Positions 49,650-63,900 of a DNA stretch of 64,000 bases are shown piece after piece. The stretch comes from Metopolophium dirhodum (Eukaryota; Arthropoda; Insecta; Hemiptera; Aphididae). A program made the translations under genes and the position numbers. Numbering within the stretch: the first letter of the stretch is position 1; each line of letters opens with the position of its first letter. The notes under the pieces are model-generated. The model had not been told where the DNA came from. It worked only from the letters and a program-made list of their open reading frames with translations, and searched no databases. The stretch is from positions 5,694,237 to 5,758,236 of the forward strand of contig NC_083568.1 in the NCBI RefSeq assembly GCF_019925205.1, in the 5' to 3' direction.

Positions 49650-51599
49650 TGGCTCTTTTACACAGTATAATATAATAACCACGAGCGATGTTCTAAACGA
49701 CTGCGTTTTTCGTTCAATATCCATTATAATACTTACATTTCACGAAATCTATTATTTCGCGTAGGTGAGTATGACACGTAGATACGCATAAATTAAATCG
49801 AAACGGATACACGATGGCAATATTATCGTGTACAATATTATATTATGTTGTGCATATATTATTTATATTATTATATACGTTGAAACATACCAGTGTGTGC
49901 ACAGCTTTATTGTTGTTATACATCTTCGTATCCTCGTTAACATTTAATAATATATATTATTATTGTTTTTTTTTTTGTTTTTTATAAACATCAACCGATA
50001 TACTATTAGTAGTATGCGCGTTTGACATAAGTCGAGGCCATGTGTGCATATTAATATTTAATTTACGGTGGAAGGTTTGACAAATCTTAGAAATCGTAAC
50101 GAGTCTTGTAAATTGATAGCGACGCATAATATGTGAACAATAAATATTACGCGATATATCACGTTTCCCGTGTGTACCGGATAGGATATATTATTATTAT
50201 TATTATGTGATGTAGACATACAACTAGTATTGTATGTGACTTAAATTGTATACAATAGCTGAAGATCTAAGTACCCATAATTACAAGCAGATACGTCTGT
50301 ATTATATGATTCAGAATGTCCGACCACGTAGGTACCAACCACGACAACAATAGTCTTGGACATTTTTTTCGAAAAAAAACCTATCCACGTTATACGAAAA
50401 TTGTTTAAAATTCGAAAAACCGGTGACTTGCAGGAAAATGTAATAACTCGTAATAAAAGTAAAAACAATAGTAGGTATCACTATGATTTTAATAATGTAC
50501 GAGATTTCAAGCGTACCTGTACATACAATAGCTGCAGGGTTCGTATTGATTTGTAAATTATATTATATCGACTTCTATGTCGACTGGTTCAAACTTTAAT
50601 ATTATATTTTATTTCCGCTGCCGGAGTAGGTCATGCGATGCGCGCAAAAGAAAAGCGTGACAACTTGTGCAACGTCGCAGATGGTTACTCTTCTTCCGCG
50701 CGGAACGGAACAAAGTTTCGAATCGCGGAGGAGAAAGACTCTTAGATCGGCAGACCAGCAGCAGACGTCCTACGCAACATCGCGCTACAACGGAAATAAT
50801 GATAAAAGAAAAATATGCTCAAAAAATATGCTCTCGAGGAGAAGAACGAAAACGCGCGCGACGTCTCCGGGACGCGCAACATTATTATTACTATTATACT
50901 ATAATACCATAACACGCCGCGTACAGGGCGGTTTCTATCGGAGGTTTGGACCTCAAAACTTTTTCATGAACACTGAAAACACATTCGTCTTACGAACCGA
51001 CTTCACTCTCGTCCACTACACGCGTGATAAAATAATATACGACACGGTGTGCTGCCCCGAGTCCGGCCGAAACGTGGGAAATCACGTGCGGTCGAAACGG
51101 GTAAAATCACGCGCCCGGTCTAATCGATCATAAACGTCGTCCACCTCTGCAGCAGCTATTATGGACACACACACGCACACACACGCGAGTATTGCTATAC
51201 ATCATTAAAATATTGTACCCTATCCCGCATATGTATAGGTATATGATAGTATAGTTAGTAAGTGACAGTGTGTAATGTCGATGGTAATTTATGCACCGAT
51301 ATACTTAGGTGTAGGTCTTAAGCGCGTCCGTCGCGTGTTGTTGCGTATAAAGACACCGATTATTGTGCATATAAACGCATATTATAATATTATATATTAT
51401 TATAATGTAATAATATTACAAGACGCGGTAGTCGATAATCGTTTCTTTTGGGAAAACGATTCCGATCCTATAATATGTGCGTAGTTGTACTTATTACACG
51501 GCATCCCGACGACGTCGTTATACTGTTATTACTGCAGACCGTATTATGCATATTATAATAATATAAATTATGGGTCGTCCGCGGCTCGATTATCTCTCC

Positions 51600-51624
51600 G
51601 CTGCTGCTGCTGCTGCTGCTGCTG
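51600..51624. repeat. (CTG)n trinucleotide repeat
   Basis: Eight CTG units. They encode polyalanine in the overlapping plus-strand frame at 51570-51833, which I regard as non-coding. Confidence 0.9.
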
Positions 51625-51859
51625 CAGCTCACGCGACAACCCGTCTTAACGATTTCGTGATCCGTCCGCGGCTAAAAATGGTTCACTGCAATACCGAAAT
51701 CGTAATGGCGTCCGCCGGGAGGAAGAAAAATAAATCGTATACAGGTCCAGACGAAAACCAAATGACGTCCTCCGGATGGTCAGTTGTATACATCCCAGAC
51801 CGAGCCATACTTACATTACGATTTCAATTTTAAAAAAACATTCTATATCATAATATAGG

Positions 51860-52325
51860 CAAGGCTGGGCATTAACGAGTTAAAAAGTCAAAGTTACTTT
51901 AAATTTTTAACTTAACTAGTTATTTTTGGCTTTTCATTGACTTAACTGTTAACTTACTAAATTTCTTTCTTAACCAACTTGAAATTAACAAGTTAATTTT
52001 TAATTTTAAGAAGTAAGTTAAGTTAATTTATTTTGTTTTTAATTTTATAATATTTCGCTATTTCAGTCTATTTCGTTTTCATGTCAAAAAATATGTATCA
52101 TAAATTGTTCAAAGTTAAAAATTTATATCATTCGAATCTAACTTATATGGAAATACTGTACAGTATGAAGTATTAACACTATGATATCCTATAATTTAGT
52201 TTTGGGTTTGAAAAAAATTAAGTACGCTAGCGTACTAACTTTTTTTAACTTAATAAATAAACTTAATTAATTGGTGCATATTAACTTAACTGAGTTAAAA
52301 AAAATCATTAACTATCCCAACCTTG
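51860..52325. mobile_element. hAT-like MITE with CAAGGCTGGG ends
   Basis: The left end is CAAGGCTGGGCATTAACGAG; the reverse complement of the right end is CAAGGTTGGGATAGTTAATG. The 466-bp interior is dominated by TTAACTTAACT-like sequence with no coding frame. CAAGGCTGGGCA-type ends are typical of hAT elements. Flanks AATATAGG and ATAATAGT are only partly alike, so the duplication has decayed. A perfect 16-bp palindrome AGTACGCTAGCGTACT lies inside at 52221-52236. Confidence 0.6.
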
Positions 52326-53360
52326 ATAATAGTTACCTAGTACAATTTATTTATTACATAGTTCATGATGGTTAATAATATGTTTACTAGTAATGTCACT
52401 TTGTTGTTCAGTCGCGTCATATTATACGATTATTTTTCTCTGTCTTAATATTATAACTATCACAATTTTATACATACTTTATGAACGTATTTTTTTTCCA
52501 AATGCAATAAGTATATAGGCACCTACACGGCTTATAGGCTATAACGCAATACTTTACTTTATGTTATTTTATATAACAAATACCCATAAGGTAAAATGTT
52601 GCCTTTGAAATTCAATAGCGTTTTCATTCTCATTGGTTTGTATCCATCCGTTTTCGTACTTGCACTTTACGATTTGCATTATTTTAAATGAAAATTACAT
52701 ACCTAGCTATGTATGTATTTTAAGACGTAATACACATTTTGGTGTGTATATATTATTAAAACGCTCGTGCGAGTTAAGTATTAGATATTTACTATTAAAT
52801 ATTAATTTCAGTTTTCGACGAAAACTTCATAATTTCAATTATATAGTTTGACGAGAGATGAAAAAGAAAAACGAACGTAAGTGTAGTTGAAGCGTTTGCT
52901 CTGCGGCCGAGGCTTTTCGATTATTGGAACACTAAAATGCGTCGTCTTCGGAGCCGGGACGAACAAACCATAAACGCAAACCCTAAATGTGCATTATAAA
53001 ATGTATATAATATATTATATACACACGAGCGCGTTGTGCGAATATTGATTTATCATCCTCTAACCTTCTCGTCGTCTAAAAATAATATTTTACTCGCGGC
53101 CCACGGGTCGTCCGCGTGGTGCAGCCTCTATAATATTTTAAGTTATAAGTATATATAAGTCCTCAGTAACACTCGTATTCGTATTCGAACCTTTCTCGTT
53201 TCGGTGTTATTAAACATACACTTGAGGCGCCGTCGTGTAGGACTTAGCATAATACTTGGTCGAAATGTACGTAAAATGTGCGTCAACAGTGAGCGATCGA
53301 CCGAGTGACCGACTCCTATATAATTGTATAATATTATAAGTGCCTAATTATAGCGTAGGT
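52326..53360. other. Non-coding stretch
   Basis: AT-rich until about 52850, then moderately CpG-rich. No gene, RNA or repeat family recognised. Confidence 0.45.
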
Positions 53361-53367
53361 ACTACAA

Positions 53368-53563
53368 CTAAAATTTTTTTTTTTTTTTTTTGAGCTCAAG
53401 CCCGGCAACTATGGTCATTAGCTGTTTTTTGTAGGGGGGGGGAGAACGGTTGGTTGCTAAAAATCACAGGTGGTCACCCATCCGGAAGCTAGCAACACTG
53501 GCCGATACATATACTCAGAGCGTTTTCGCAGTTGAGTGTATACGGACCGCGCCAAACCACGTC
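53368..53563 (-). mobile_element. 5S-rRNA-derived SINE, copy 3 (minus strand)
   Basis: Read on the minus strand it starts GTGGTTTGGCGCGG, contains the 5S-like promoter CCGGATGGGTGACCACC, then AGCAACCAACCGTTCTCC and the end GGGCTTGAGCTCA followed by a long A tail (T-run at 53374-53391). The flanking direct repeat is ACTACAA (53361-53367 and 53564-53570). The body between promoter and tail is shorter than in copies 1 and 2. Confidence 0.8.
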
Positions 53564-53571
53564 ACTACAAT

Positions 53572-54663
53572 TTATAATGTATAATAATGATGGCAATCGT
53601 GGAAACGTAGGTGAGTATATATAAAAACTAGAGGAAATTTGTAAGTTATTAGTATTTGAAAGTTTGGTAATTTATTAGGATATTTGTAGCTATAATATTA
53701 TATATTGCAGTGCTGATTGATGTGCTCGCTATCACTTCTATTTTTACAATGAATTTATTCAATTTCTGATTTCTTGCATTTTTAAACGTACATGTATATA
53801 CCCACTTAAATAAACCATATTTTCAAATACTTTCAACTTGCATGCTGTTTAAATAGTTTCTCGTATCGATACAAACTTCTTATTTTTTTTTTTTTTTTTT
53901 TAATGATAATCGTTGTTTTGTGACGTAACCTCCATCAAAACAGATTATTTATTTTTAACTGTAATGTATTGAAACCAAAACGACTTTCTTAACTTTATGT
54001 ATATCTTCGCATAGAATTAAAGTCCATAATCATAATAATATTATAGTTGTAATATAATATGACAGTTATAGTAATTAATATTAATTTGGTTAATTATGGT
54101 TGTAACAATATAGTCTGAGTATGATATAAGAACTAAACTAAAATATATAGTTGATATAAAATCATTATGACGTATCAATGATTAATACCAGTATGGTACA
54201 TTTATTTAAATAATTCGGAAACTATACTCATTTCAATATTAAGATAATTCAACATTAAAAAACATAATAATCTACTTAACGCAATTCTTCATAAACAAAA
54301 GATAGATCTTATTTTAAAAAAAACCACAAAAATATGGCCACAGGACGCTCAGTATAGGTACCCTTCCTGTATACAATCAAAGTATGTAAAATATTATTAT
54401 GTTCATAAATAATTATACTAAAAAATTCTAAAAATCGAAATTGTAATAAATGCAATATTAATTAAAAATGGTAGTGGGGTGTATCTATATGGTTTATAAT
54501 ATGTCTACGATCGAGACTAGTGACTACTCATTTCAAACGAATTCGCATGGCTATCAGCATACGCCGAGTGTAGGTATTTTACATCGCGTCCGTATAATAA
54601 TTGTAACACTATATCATATTATTATATTTTATTTCCAACGTGTACATACGTGTTATTTATATT
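53572..54663. other. AT-rich non-coding stretch
   Basis: Nothing recognisable apart from T- and A-runs. No gene supported. Confidence 0.45.
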
Positions 54664-54671
54664 ATCTAGAC

Positions 54672-54927
54672 CATGGCTAAAAATATAGGTACGATCGCAT
54701 TGAGACGCATTTTCGTTATGGGCTGCGCACGTACAATTATTGCACGTCTTAGCATGGAAAGGAATCTCGATCGGCTGGCAGTGATTTTTGGATTTATTTA
54801 GCCAAGAAATTGATAATTTGTATGGTTTTGTTAGCAAATAAATCGAAGTGCTGAAATTCACTGCCAGTGGCGGCCATGACACCTGCGTATCACAAAGTTG
54901 CGATCGTACCTATATAATGTAGCCATG
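54672..54927 (-). mobile_element. hAT MITE copy B, intact
   Basis: The 256-bp unit is bounded by CATGGCTA / TAGCCATG. Longer imperfect inverted ends continue to AGGTACGATCGCA on each side. A perfect 8-bp direct repeat ATCTAGAC (54664-54671 and 54928-54935) fits the hAT target consensus nTnnnnAn. In the reverse orientation it aligns with copy A at 40113-40923 over its whole length (shared AACTTTGTGATACGCAGGTG, CCAAAAATCACTGCCAGCCG, ACGAAAATGCGTC). Confidence 0.9.
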
Positions 54928-54935
54928 ATCTAGAC

Positions 54936-57900
54936 CGCAAAAGATTTATAAAATGTACAATAATAATAATATGATACATATCATTATAAGGACGTGCAGA
55001 AAATTAATAATAGTAATGGGTAATTTAGGTCGCAGCGAATCTAATACAACAGTGTTACACTATTTATAATAACTATCTATGTATACCGTCAAGAGGAGAA
55101 CACACACACGTCAGACACAAACACTACAAAATGGACAAGTCGCGTAATATTATTAAACTCGTCAAGACCGTTTCCAATTACACACGTCATATAGTATTCG
55201 CCGTGACGCAGTCACTTGTCTTTACGGTATGTACCAAAGTAAATACTAAATACCTAGTAAATACAATATCAGATGCGAATAACATAAACGTCTATGTAGG
55301 TACATAACATAATATTATATTGCAAGTGACAATGTTAACCGCCACCACGGTGTATAATTATATATATATATATATATATGTGTATCATATTATCACTTTG
55401 CGAAATATAATAATGATCACACAAGTAGGTACAATATGATATTAAAATCAATGGTGCACTTCGAGCTTTTAACAAGTGTTATAGGTGGCACTCGAGCTCA
55501 CTCGTCTCGTCCCGTCGTGATATCTCTCTCTATTTAGTCACCTATTTAATCACTATAACACGGTAAAATAATCATATTGTCGAGTACGCGTAACCATTTC
55601 GCTCGTCTGAAAAATATAACGGAAATAATATTATTATTTAGTTGTGGACGAATTATGTCTGCTGCACTCCGCGGTTTTCCGGACATTTTTCCGCTGCTTA
55701 GAATAATAGAATATTATTATATTCGTCGCACTATCGCAGGTATTACGATATAAGATGATTCCTAAATGTACAACCTGTTGTTTGAAGTATATGAACAAGG
55801 GATCGAAGGGTCTGGAATAGTACAGAAAAAACACGATTTGGGAACCGGAAACTCGCCGAAACCTTTATTTAAACAGATAATTTTAAACTAGTATAGGTAA
55901 CTACTAAATAATTTATTAAGTACCGGGAATTGAGGAATCTATGTTTTGATATTTCCTACTAATAAAATTGTATTTTTTCATGTTGGGTTGAAACTGGTCA
56001 GAGTTAGTAATTGGTATTAACCCGAAACAGATATTTTTGTTTTTTCCTAAAAACCTTATGTGACCTTATTTACTTATAAAGTACGTACGTACCTTGTTGA
56101 ATGAACAATTTTTTCTTCAAAGGACCGAAATTGAAATCATATAAAGGATCCAACCCCCCGCGTTCAATTTAATATTATAAAATATATTTAAACGAATAAT
56201 CTATTTTGTTAAACAATAATTGTATGTCTATAAAAACATAAAACATCTACTCGTTTTTAAATGGATTATATTATATTACTTTGCAATTCGCTTCCAATAA
56301 TGACTATGTCAAGAATACAAGACAAAAATTATACTTCGATTTAATATTCAACGACAACGAACAGAACATAATTATAATAATGTGTTTTAGTTATTTTGAA
56401 ACATAAGTTTTACCCAATAACGACTTGTACGGTGAACTTTGGAGTTCTTCCGGCATAAATAACTACAAAAAGACTATTCTCTTGTCAAGCGGAAAAAAAA
56501 ACATTTTCTTATAAAATATCACAACGCAATTTTATTTGAACATCACATTTAAATAATTAAAAATGTTTAATATACTAAAGAGGATTTAGAAATAAAATGC
56601 AAATATATGGTTAATTTAAAATGGAAAGTTTACGGTACCCACACGAAGAAAGAAAAAAATTGAATACAATTATAGAATGTAGAATGCTATACATTGTCTC
56701 GAATAAAAAATTTACATTTAAAACATCGCATATTTATAAGTATATGAGTCGGTTTAAGCTACACGTTAAATACAGTTAACCGAAGTCTGAAATACTTTAT
56801 ACTGAATAAATTTAGTAGTTTATTATATTCAGTTATTACAATTCTATTATTAATAATCAATGAATCAAAATTTAAATATTTTATATTTAATGTAGTACCT
56901 AAAGCCAGCTGTTCAACAAATTTCCCACAAAACTTACTCTTAAATTAATAACTTAAATATAATATCATGTAGGACGTAGGTATTCTTAATTTTAACTGTT
57001 GGTTGAGAAATAAAATGTCAGTTATGAAATAACAGTATTATTACAATACAATACATTGTTGAATAAAAACTTAATTGTTTATGACATTATCCTTATTTTA
57101 ACAAAAAAAAAAACTAATCATATAAAATTGTTCATTGCATTTAAATTGATGATTTATACTTTAAAATTTTCAAGAAATTAAAAAGGAGTATTTTATATAT
57201 TTTTTTAAAAAATTGTTAATTTATAAAAACAAAAATATATTCACATAATGTCTGTATTTTTTTTTTCATTTATAAGTTAATTTTTTTAATATTTGGGTAT
57301 AATTTATTATAATATAATTTATTATCAAGTTTATGAATATGATTTTGATCATTGCTGTGCACCAAAATTATTATTCAAGACTTGGTATCATTTATTTTTC
57401 AATTTTTAGTTTACTTACGTCTTACTTTATGATATTATTGTCATACTCTATTGTGGTTGTTTTTTAATTTATTAATTTATTTAAATTTCTAATATTGTTT
57501 TGTTTACAAATTATGTTATAAATATATTCTTACCAACCACTGTAAAATGTTATTGTCGTTTTCTTCTACTCGTACGCTACAATTTTTTTTTAAATTTGAA
57601 CTAAAAAAATGTCTGTAATATTTTGTCAAATAATACTTACTTGTATTTGCTCAAATGCTCAATAACTTGGTCAAAAGCGTTGTAAAGTTCAACACAGACT
57701 AAACTATACATATTATATACCTACATTATACTTTGTTTATCTTATTAAAAAGGTATAAATATAATGGCTTACATTAATTTCATAGATAAGTTTGTGCAAA
57801 GAAATGTATTTTATTAACTCACTTCTCGTCTGCAGCATGTGTTTGCTTCTTGCTCAAGGATATATGAGTGTACGCAGTAAATATTTTTTGGTTGTTCTAG

Positions 57901-60900
57901 TTCTCGTATTACAATATTTGAATGATTAGCAGAAATATATAATTATCGTAACGAGTTATCTTAAAATTAATACAAAATGTATCTAAAAAAAATATATATA
58001 TTTTATATATTTATAGATAGTGTCTTAAATAAAAATTTCTCAGTCCAATTTATTGATTGTAGGTACATATTAATTTTTTTTCATGCTTGTCGAGGAAACT
58101 TACACGAGCATAATATAATTTGTTGCTTTGAAGTTGATTTTATGTAATTATACATATTACGACAATTTCTGTTTGAACAAATTCTTTGTTCTGAAAACTT
58201 CAAACCTTCACGGTAATTCTGACAGACATAAATAAAAACAACGTCCAATAATGAAAATTAAAATGGTTTCGGTAACTCAATTGGATTGGTATTCGGTTTG
58301 CTTGGTTTAAGGCTGGCTGTGGTGGAATAGGTAATAACACAAACAAACAATAGTCGACACACCTAAGTAGATATTTTTTTTACGAAGGCTCATTTGATGC
58401 GGTGAAATAACGTTTGATTATAGATAGGTAAACTGTATAAGATAGTTTTCGATTTAATTAAATACGGTTTTAATTAAATTGTAATATTATTATTAAACTG
58501 CTGTAATTCGTTGATGTATCGCGTAGGTATAATATTATACATAATTTTAAATCGTATTTTTAAACGATTATAATAATTATTTATAGTCGTCATAATATCA
58601 AATACTTTATTTGAAACGATTTAAATTGGCTTTAAAGGCGTTAAAAATAAAAATTTAGTTAACACGTTTATACTATATTATATTAATATTATAATTTGAT
58701 GCGTTATTACTACGCTTTAATGTCACTCATCAACAATCTGTTGAAAAAAAAAACAACATTAAAACGACTTAATAATACGACTATGTAAATGAAGGAGTGC
58801 TCGATCCGTACTGTACCTGTTATAACATATTATTGTAGTACGGTCGTATATTATTATTATTATTATTATTATTATTGTTTTAATATACTATCCTCGCATA
58901 ATATTATAATAGACATGGTAGATACACCTATTACGAGTATTATATATATATACGTATTCGGTGAGTGCAGCACCAGCAGCTATGCTCGCCAACAAAAGAT
59001 TGGCCGTCGAATGGTTTTCCACTGGGTATAGGCACCCACCTAATGAACGCTTATTTGTGCGATCTCCCAAAAGCAACTTATTGTTACCCGTACGAAGTCT
59101 CTTGTGACTTGTGATGAGTAGCAACGGCAGAAGCAGCAGTAGTATAGTAATACGAGTACTAAACAATAATTACTAACAATTATCAAAAAAAAAAAAAAAA
59201 AAACTATTATAAATTTATAAGTGTGTGTTACGGAAAATCGGGAGGCCAGCGGACGTGTTGTAGTTATTACCACTATTCTTATAATATGTGTGTGTATATA
59301 TATATATATAATAATAATAATAATACGCATTACGCGCATGTACGGCAAAGGTATAATAATATAATATCGTATATGTTATGATACACATACGAAGACATGA
59401 GAGTATTACAGGACTTACAATATATATATATTACTCGTATACATCGGGCCCAGTACTGGAGCAGGAGACGTTAGTCGGCCGGACAACAATATAATAACGA
59501 TTTGCCCTTTCACTGGCGGCCGTCGTTTAAGACGTTATACGATATCTGCTGCACGTATATATTATAATACAGGCCACAGGTAGGTGCATAATATAATTTA
59601 ATATACGTATGCGGCACGCTCATAATATTTATGTGCCTCGGTGTATATAGTGGTGCGGCTCTCGAAAATCGGAAAAATCGCCACGAAGGCCGCCCGGGTC
59701 CGAAACCCGCGACGGCGCGTCATATTATAATATCAATCATCAGAACGATAATAATAATAATAATAATATATAATATATACCGTCGTCCGCGTATAATATG
59801 CGATGCTACGATGTACCCAATCCGTATAGGTATAACTATACACCCGTGGTATATACCATTCGATTAAATCCGATACGCGCTTATTTTAATATTAGGGACA
59901 CGCAAACTATTATAATTATATTAATAATATTGTTTGTATAGGTAAACACGATAACATCATATTATTATATCGTATAATATTATCGTCGTCCGCGGTGCCT
60001 CGTCGCAGGAGTTATGCAATCATTTCTACGCGACTCGTTACTACGATCTGTGTAAATTTCATTGCAATATGAAGGTACGCTGCGCGCCAGTTGTGGATTG
60101 GTCAGTACGATATTATATGCGGACATTTGCATGGACACTTTCCCGCGGGTGGGCCCCTGCAGGAGTCGGTTTTTTTTCAGCTATTCTACCCAGGTACCCG
60201 AAAGTATCGAACGGCAAATCGTTCGATCTGATAATTATTTCAGGAATTATGTGTCATAATAATATGTGTGTGCATCGTCTGTGCAGCGATAGTTACTAAT
60301 AACTACATCTCAAACGCTTCCTCGCCGCCAATCTGTGCGCATGTATTCATTTTTTAATGTGCCTAAACAGATCGTCCGATAAATATACAACGTGTAAAAT
60401 GTAAATATTACAAATGGCAGATCATTTACGAGGAGAAGGTTTACAGCCGAGTATTATATGTGTTCACAAACTATCGTTGTATTCATCTTTGCGCGTCATT
60501 GTTTTCTAAAAGTTTTATTAAGACATGAACAATATTATTATAGACTAAAATAAAATACATGGTCAGTAACAATTTTGATATCGAATTTTATCGACAGGCA
60601 TCTTACAATTATGTAGTGTTATAATATGACAGCTACAAATCAATTCATAGTTATATAATTTAATTATAATTAATTATTGAGGCGATTTATTCGAAATACG
60701 AAAATGGCATAATTGCCCCACATCATTTTATTGAATCCTTTATAATGTTCGTGGACTGGCCAATTTTCTTCAAGCCCGACATTGCAGACGGCACGTGCTT
60801 TTCGCGTTTTGCATTTCGTATATATCATTATTATAATAGGTATATAGGTACATAATTAAATCGTTATGGTGATATCTCGGGCGTACTGAACAGGTGTAGT

Positions 60901-63900
60901 GTTTGAACGACCGTCGCGCGCTCTGTGCGTACGCCACGGTGATAATAATATATTATGTACAATAGTCCTATCGTTATTAATACTTTTTCCAGTTTGAAAC
61001 GACGTCGGTTGGACAGCAGTGACACGAAACGTCGAAATTCCGTCAACAAAAAAAAACAACGAGACGATAATATAGCAGCTGATAACACACGGTATATTCG
61101 TCAGATATGTTGCTGCGGCGTCGTCGTCGTCCGGTCGGGCGGCTAAAAAAACGCGACGAAATTAATAATTAGAAAAATACCGGTACGCACGCGGACCGGA
61201 GGAAAACAATATTTTAATATCGTTATTATAATATTACGTGTATAATATCATCGCGTCTATATATATGGGTACGACGAGTGTAGCCGTGTAGGTAAATAGA
61301 TATTTTCGACGAGAACGCGAAACTAATATCATAATGTTATAATAATAATATTATTGTATATGCGTACACGACCGCCGCCGCCGCCTCGGGCGGACGTTAA
61401 AAATAAAAAGAAGAAAAAAAAGCGGCCCCGTGTGTGCTGCAGGAGGAGACGGCCGGCAGTGTGTGGGATGCATGTGCCATTAACATACAAATTACATTCT
61501 TCGGAGAGTCGGTTATAACATAGGAACTCGGCCGACAGACGCGGAGATAGGGTCATCGGTGCTCGTTGCACACGCACCATTTACGCGGTATAGTTTCCCC
61601 CGGTCGGCACACGCGTGCGATGATAATACATTTAAATAATATTATCGTCGTCGTCGTATGGCGTCGTATTATAGGTACAAGTAAATCCCGTTACGATATA
61701 TGGGCGCCCGACGAGATGGAGGTATATCGCCGCCGATCGGGTTCGCACGTCGAGTCCCGCCGTGGAATTTTGGACGAGGAATAAAAAAATAAAAAATCGT
61801 TTGCGAGAAACCCATTTCGAGGGCTCTCGGCTCGCGTACATATACGCGAGGGCGATGCGAAAGGTACGACGCGATTTCGGCGACGCGGCGGTCCAATATA
61901 ATATAACGACTATATGCCTCCATATATATAACAGTGTACATGTATTATATTATAAAAATAGGCGCGCGTACGCGAAAATAACAATGTACATATAGGTATA
62001 TAATACGCGTACTTGCACAGTGGTGTGTTATGCGCGTATATTATAGTGGTCGGCATAAAACCGTAAATTATTGCGGGGGCGCGCGAGCCGGGTTTATGGG
62101 CCGAGGGTAATTCGTCGGCGCCGGGGCTTTTCGAATTTCGCGGAAGGGGATACTTATCCCGGCGCGGGCCGACCGATTCTTGCCGGGTAAATTGCTTCCG
62201 GAAAACGCGCGTTATGCACAGCCGCAGGTAACGGAAACCGTCTTAATTAGATCGATCCGGAAGCGGTGCGGGCGGCGCCGTTCGCGGGGACGAGGGCCCG
62301 AAATAATAATGTACACCGATATACCATATAATGCAGTCGTCTCGGTTCGCGGTATACCCGAAAAGCGGTAACTCAACGTTCGAAGCGTGAGCTCTGAATA
62401 GGACGAGCGTCACGAAAGTCTCATTTTTCGGGACATCTGCAGCTGCGAGTCTTGTGCGTCGTCACGGGTTTATTATCTGCGAAAACTGACACTGCCGAAA
62501 GTGCCTAGGTACACTGTAGGCTGCATATACCAGCTACGTTTCTTTTCTGCGCCGACGAATTTCCATTTTTCTCGCGGATTTACGGGCAGGCGAACACGTT
62601 TTCACAGTGTAAACAAATTACCGTGTTAACGGCGCCCGTGCGATGGACCACACCCGGCGGACAAAAATTACGTTTAAAAATCACGACGAGCCGCTAAAGT
62701 TCGGCGGCGCGTACGATAATTACTATACGACAACGACGACGACGACGATAGTAATAAATTATTGTGATAGTAATATCGAGATCGTCGATGGCGCATGCTA
62801 CGGGTCTCCTATAAAAGCGCCTCACGCGTACCTGTGTAGTAGTCGCACGCGACTGTCATTATACGTATAATATCGGTCTCGAGACGACGACGACGACGAC
62901 GACGATGATGGTCTATTCGTCATAATAATGTTATAGTGTTATACGACCGGATTGTAATATAATAATGTAAAGTGTGCATAGCCGGCCCGGGCCGGGCAAG
63001 GGATACAGTCGTGAAAAATGTTTTATGTTAACTGCATTTATAGTACCCTACCGATTGCTAATGCGTTAAAGTGTTACGGCAGAACGGACGTACTCGGAAA
63101 TTGTGATGGACGACTGTAAAACGCTATAAACAGTAAATCACTTTTTATACTGCCGATAAAAATGACCATAATAATATGACGCGTAATGGCCGGTACCTAA
63201 TTGCTTTATTTTTCTTCGTTCCGTTTTTTTTTATAACATTCTATACACGGAAAACAGATTCAATCACAATTGTTATGTCAGTGCTTGGTAGGCGTCTGAA
63301 ACGCACGCGATCTTCATAGTGCTTATTATAGGTAGCCGCGTGTGTGTGATTATTATTGAAAAGAAAACGTTGGACATTTTTCGAAACACACTCTCGTCGA
63401 TATCATTATAATATTATACCAATAAGACGTACGATATTACAATAATTGTGTTATATTATTCCGAAATTGCATTTTAGACGTTTCATATATTTTAGATTAT
63501 TCCACATCAAACGCAACGCGTGAGAATAAAACAACTGATGAATTTCAATTATGTACTTAAATAAATGAAAAAAAAAAAAAACCGATAATAGTTAATTTAT
63601 GAAAGTGTTGCTATCCCCCCGAAAAAATCTGATTACATAGACAGGTACTTCTTATATATACTTTAACAATTTATAAATTTATAAATAGAAACGCGAAAAC
63701 GTTGGTCATTATAAAACCATCAAGTTTGACTAATGTTATTAAGAATTTTTTTTTACTGTTGTTTTTTATCTATACATTAATAGTTTCTCGAGGTGTAGTC
63801 ATATTATTACAAGTATGAATAGTTTTTATTTTCTTTGGTACCTACTTTAAATGATTAACGATGAGATGCTTTTCGTGTTTCAGCAACCATCTTAAAAACA

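Larger units (their letters stand above)
48729..51859. other. Non-coding stretch
   Basis: Mixed DNA with (AC)n at 49607-49647 and a (CTG)n run at 51600-51624. A 166-codon plus-strand frame (50633-51133) is basic and low in structure, with no recognised motif. No gene could be supported. Confidence 0.45.

Noticed and set aside
50633..51133. Plus-strand frame of 166 codons
   Set aside because: Arg/Lys/Thr-rich translation without any recognisable domain, and an overlapping frame shows similar openness.
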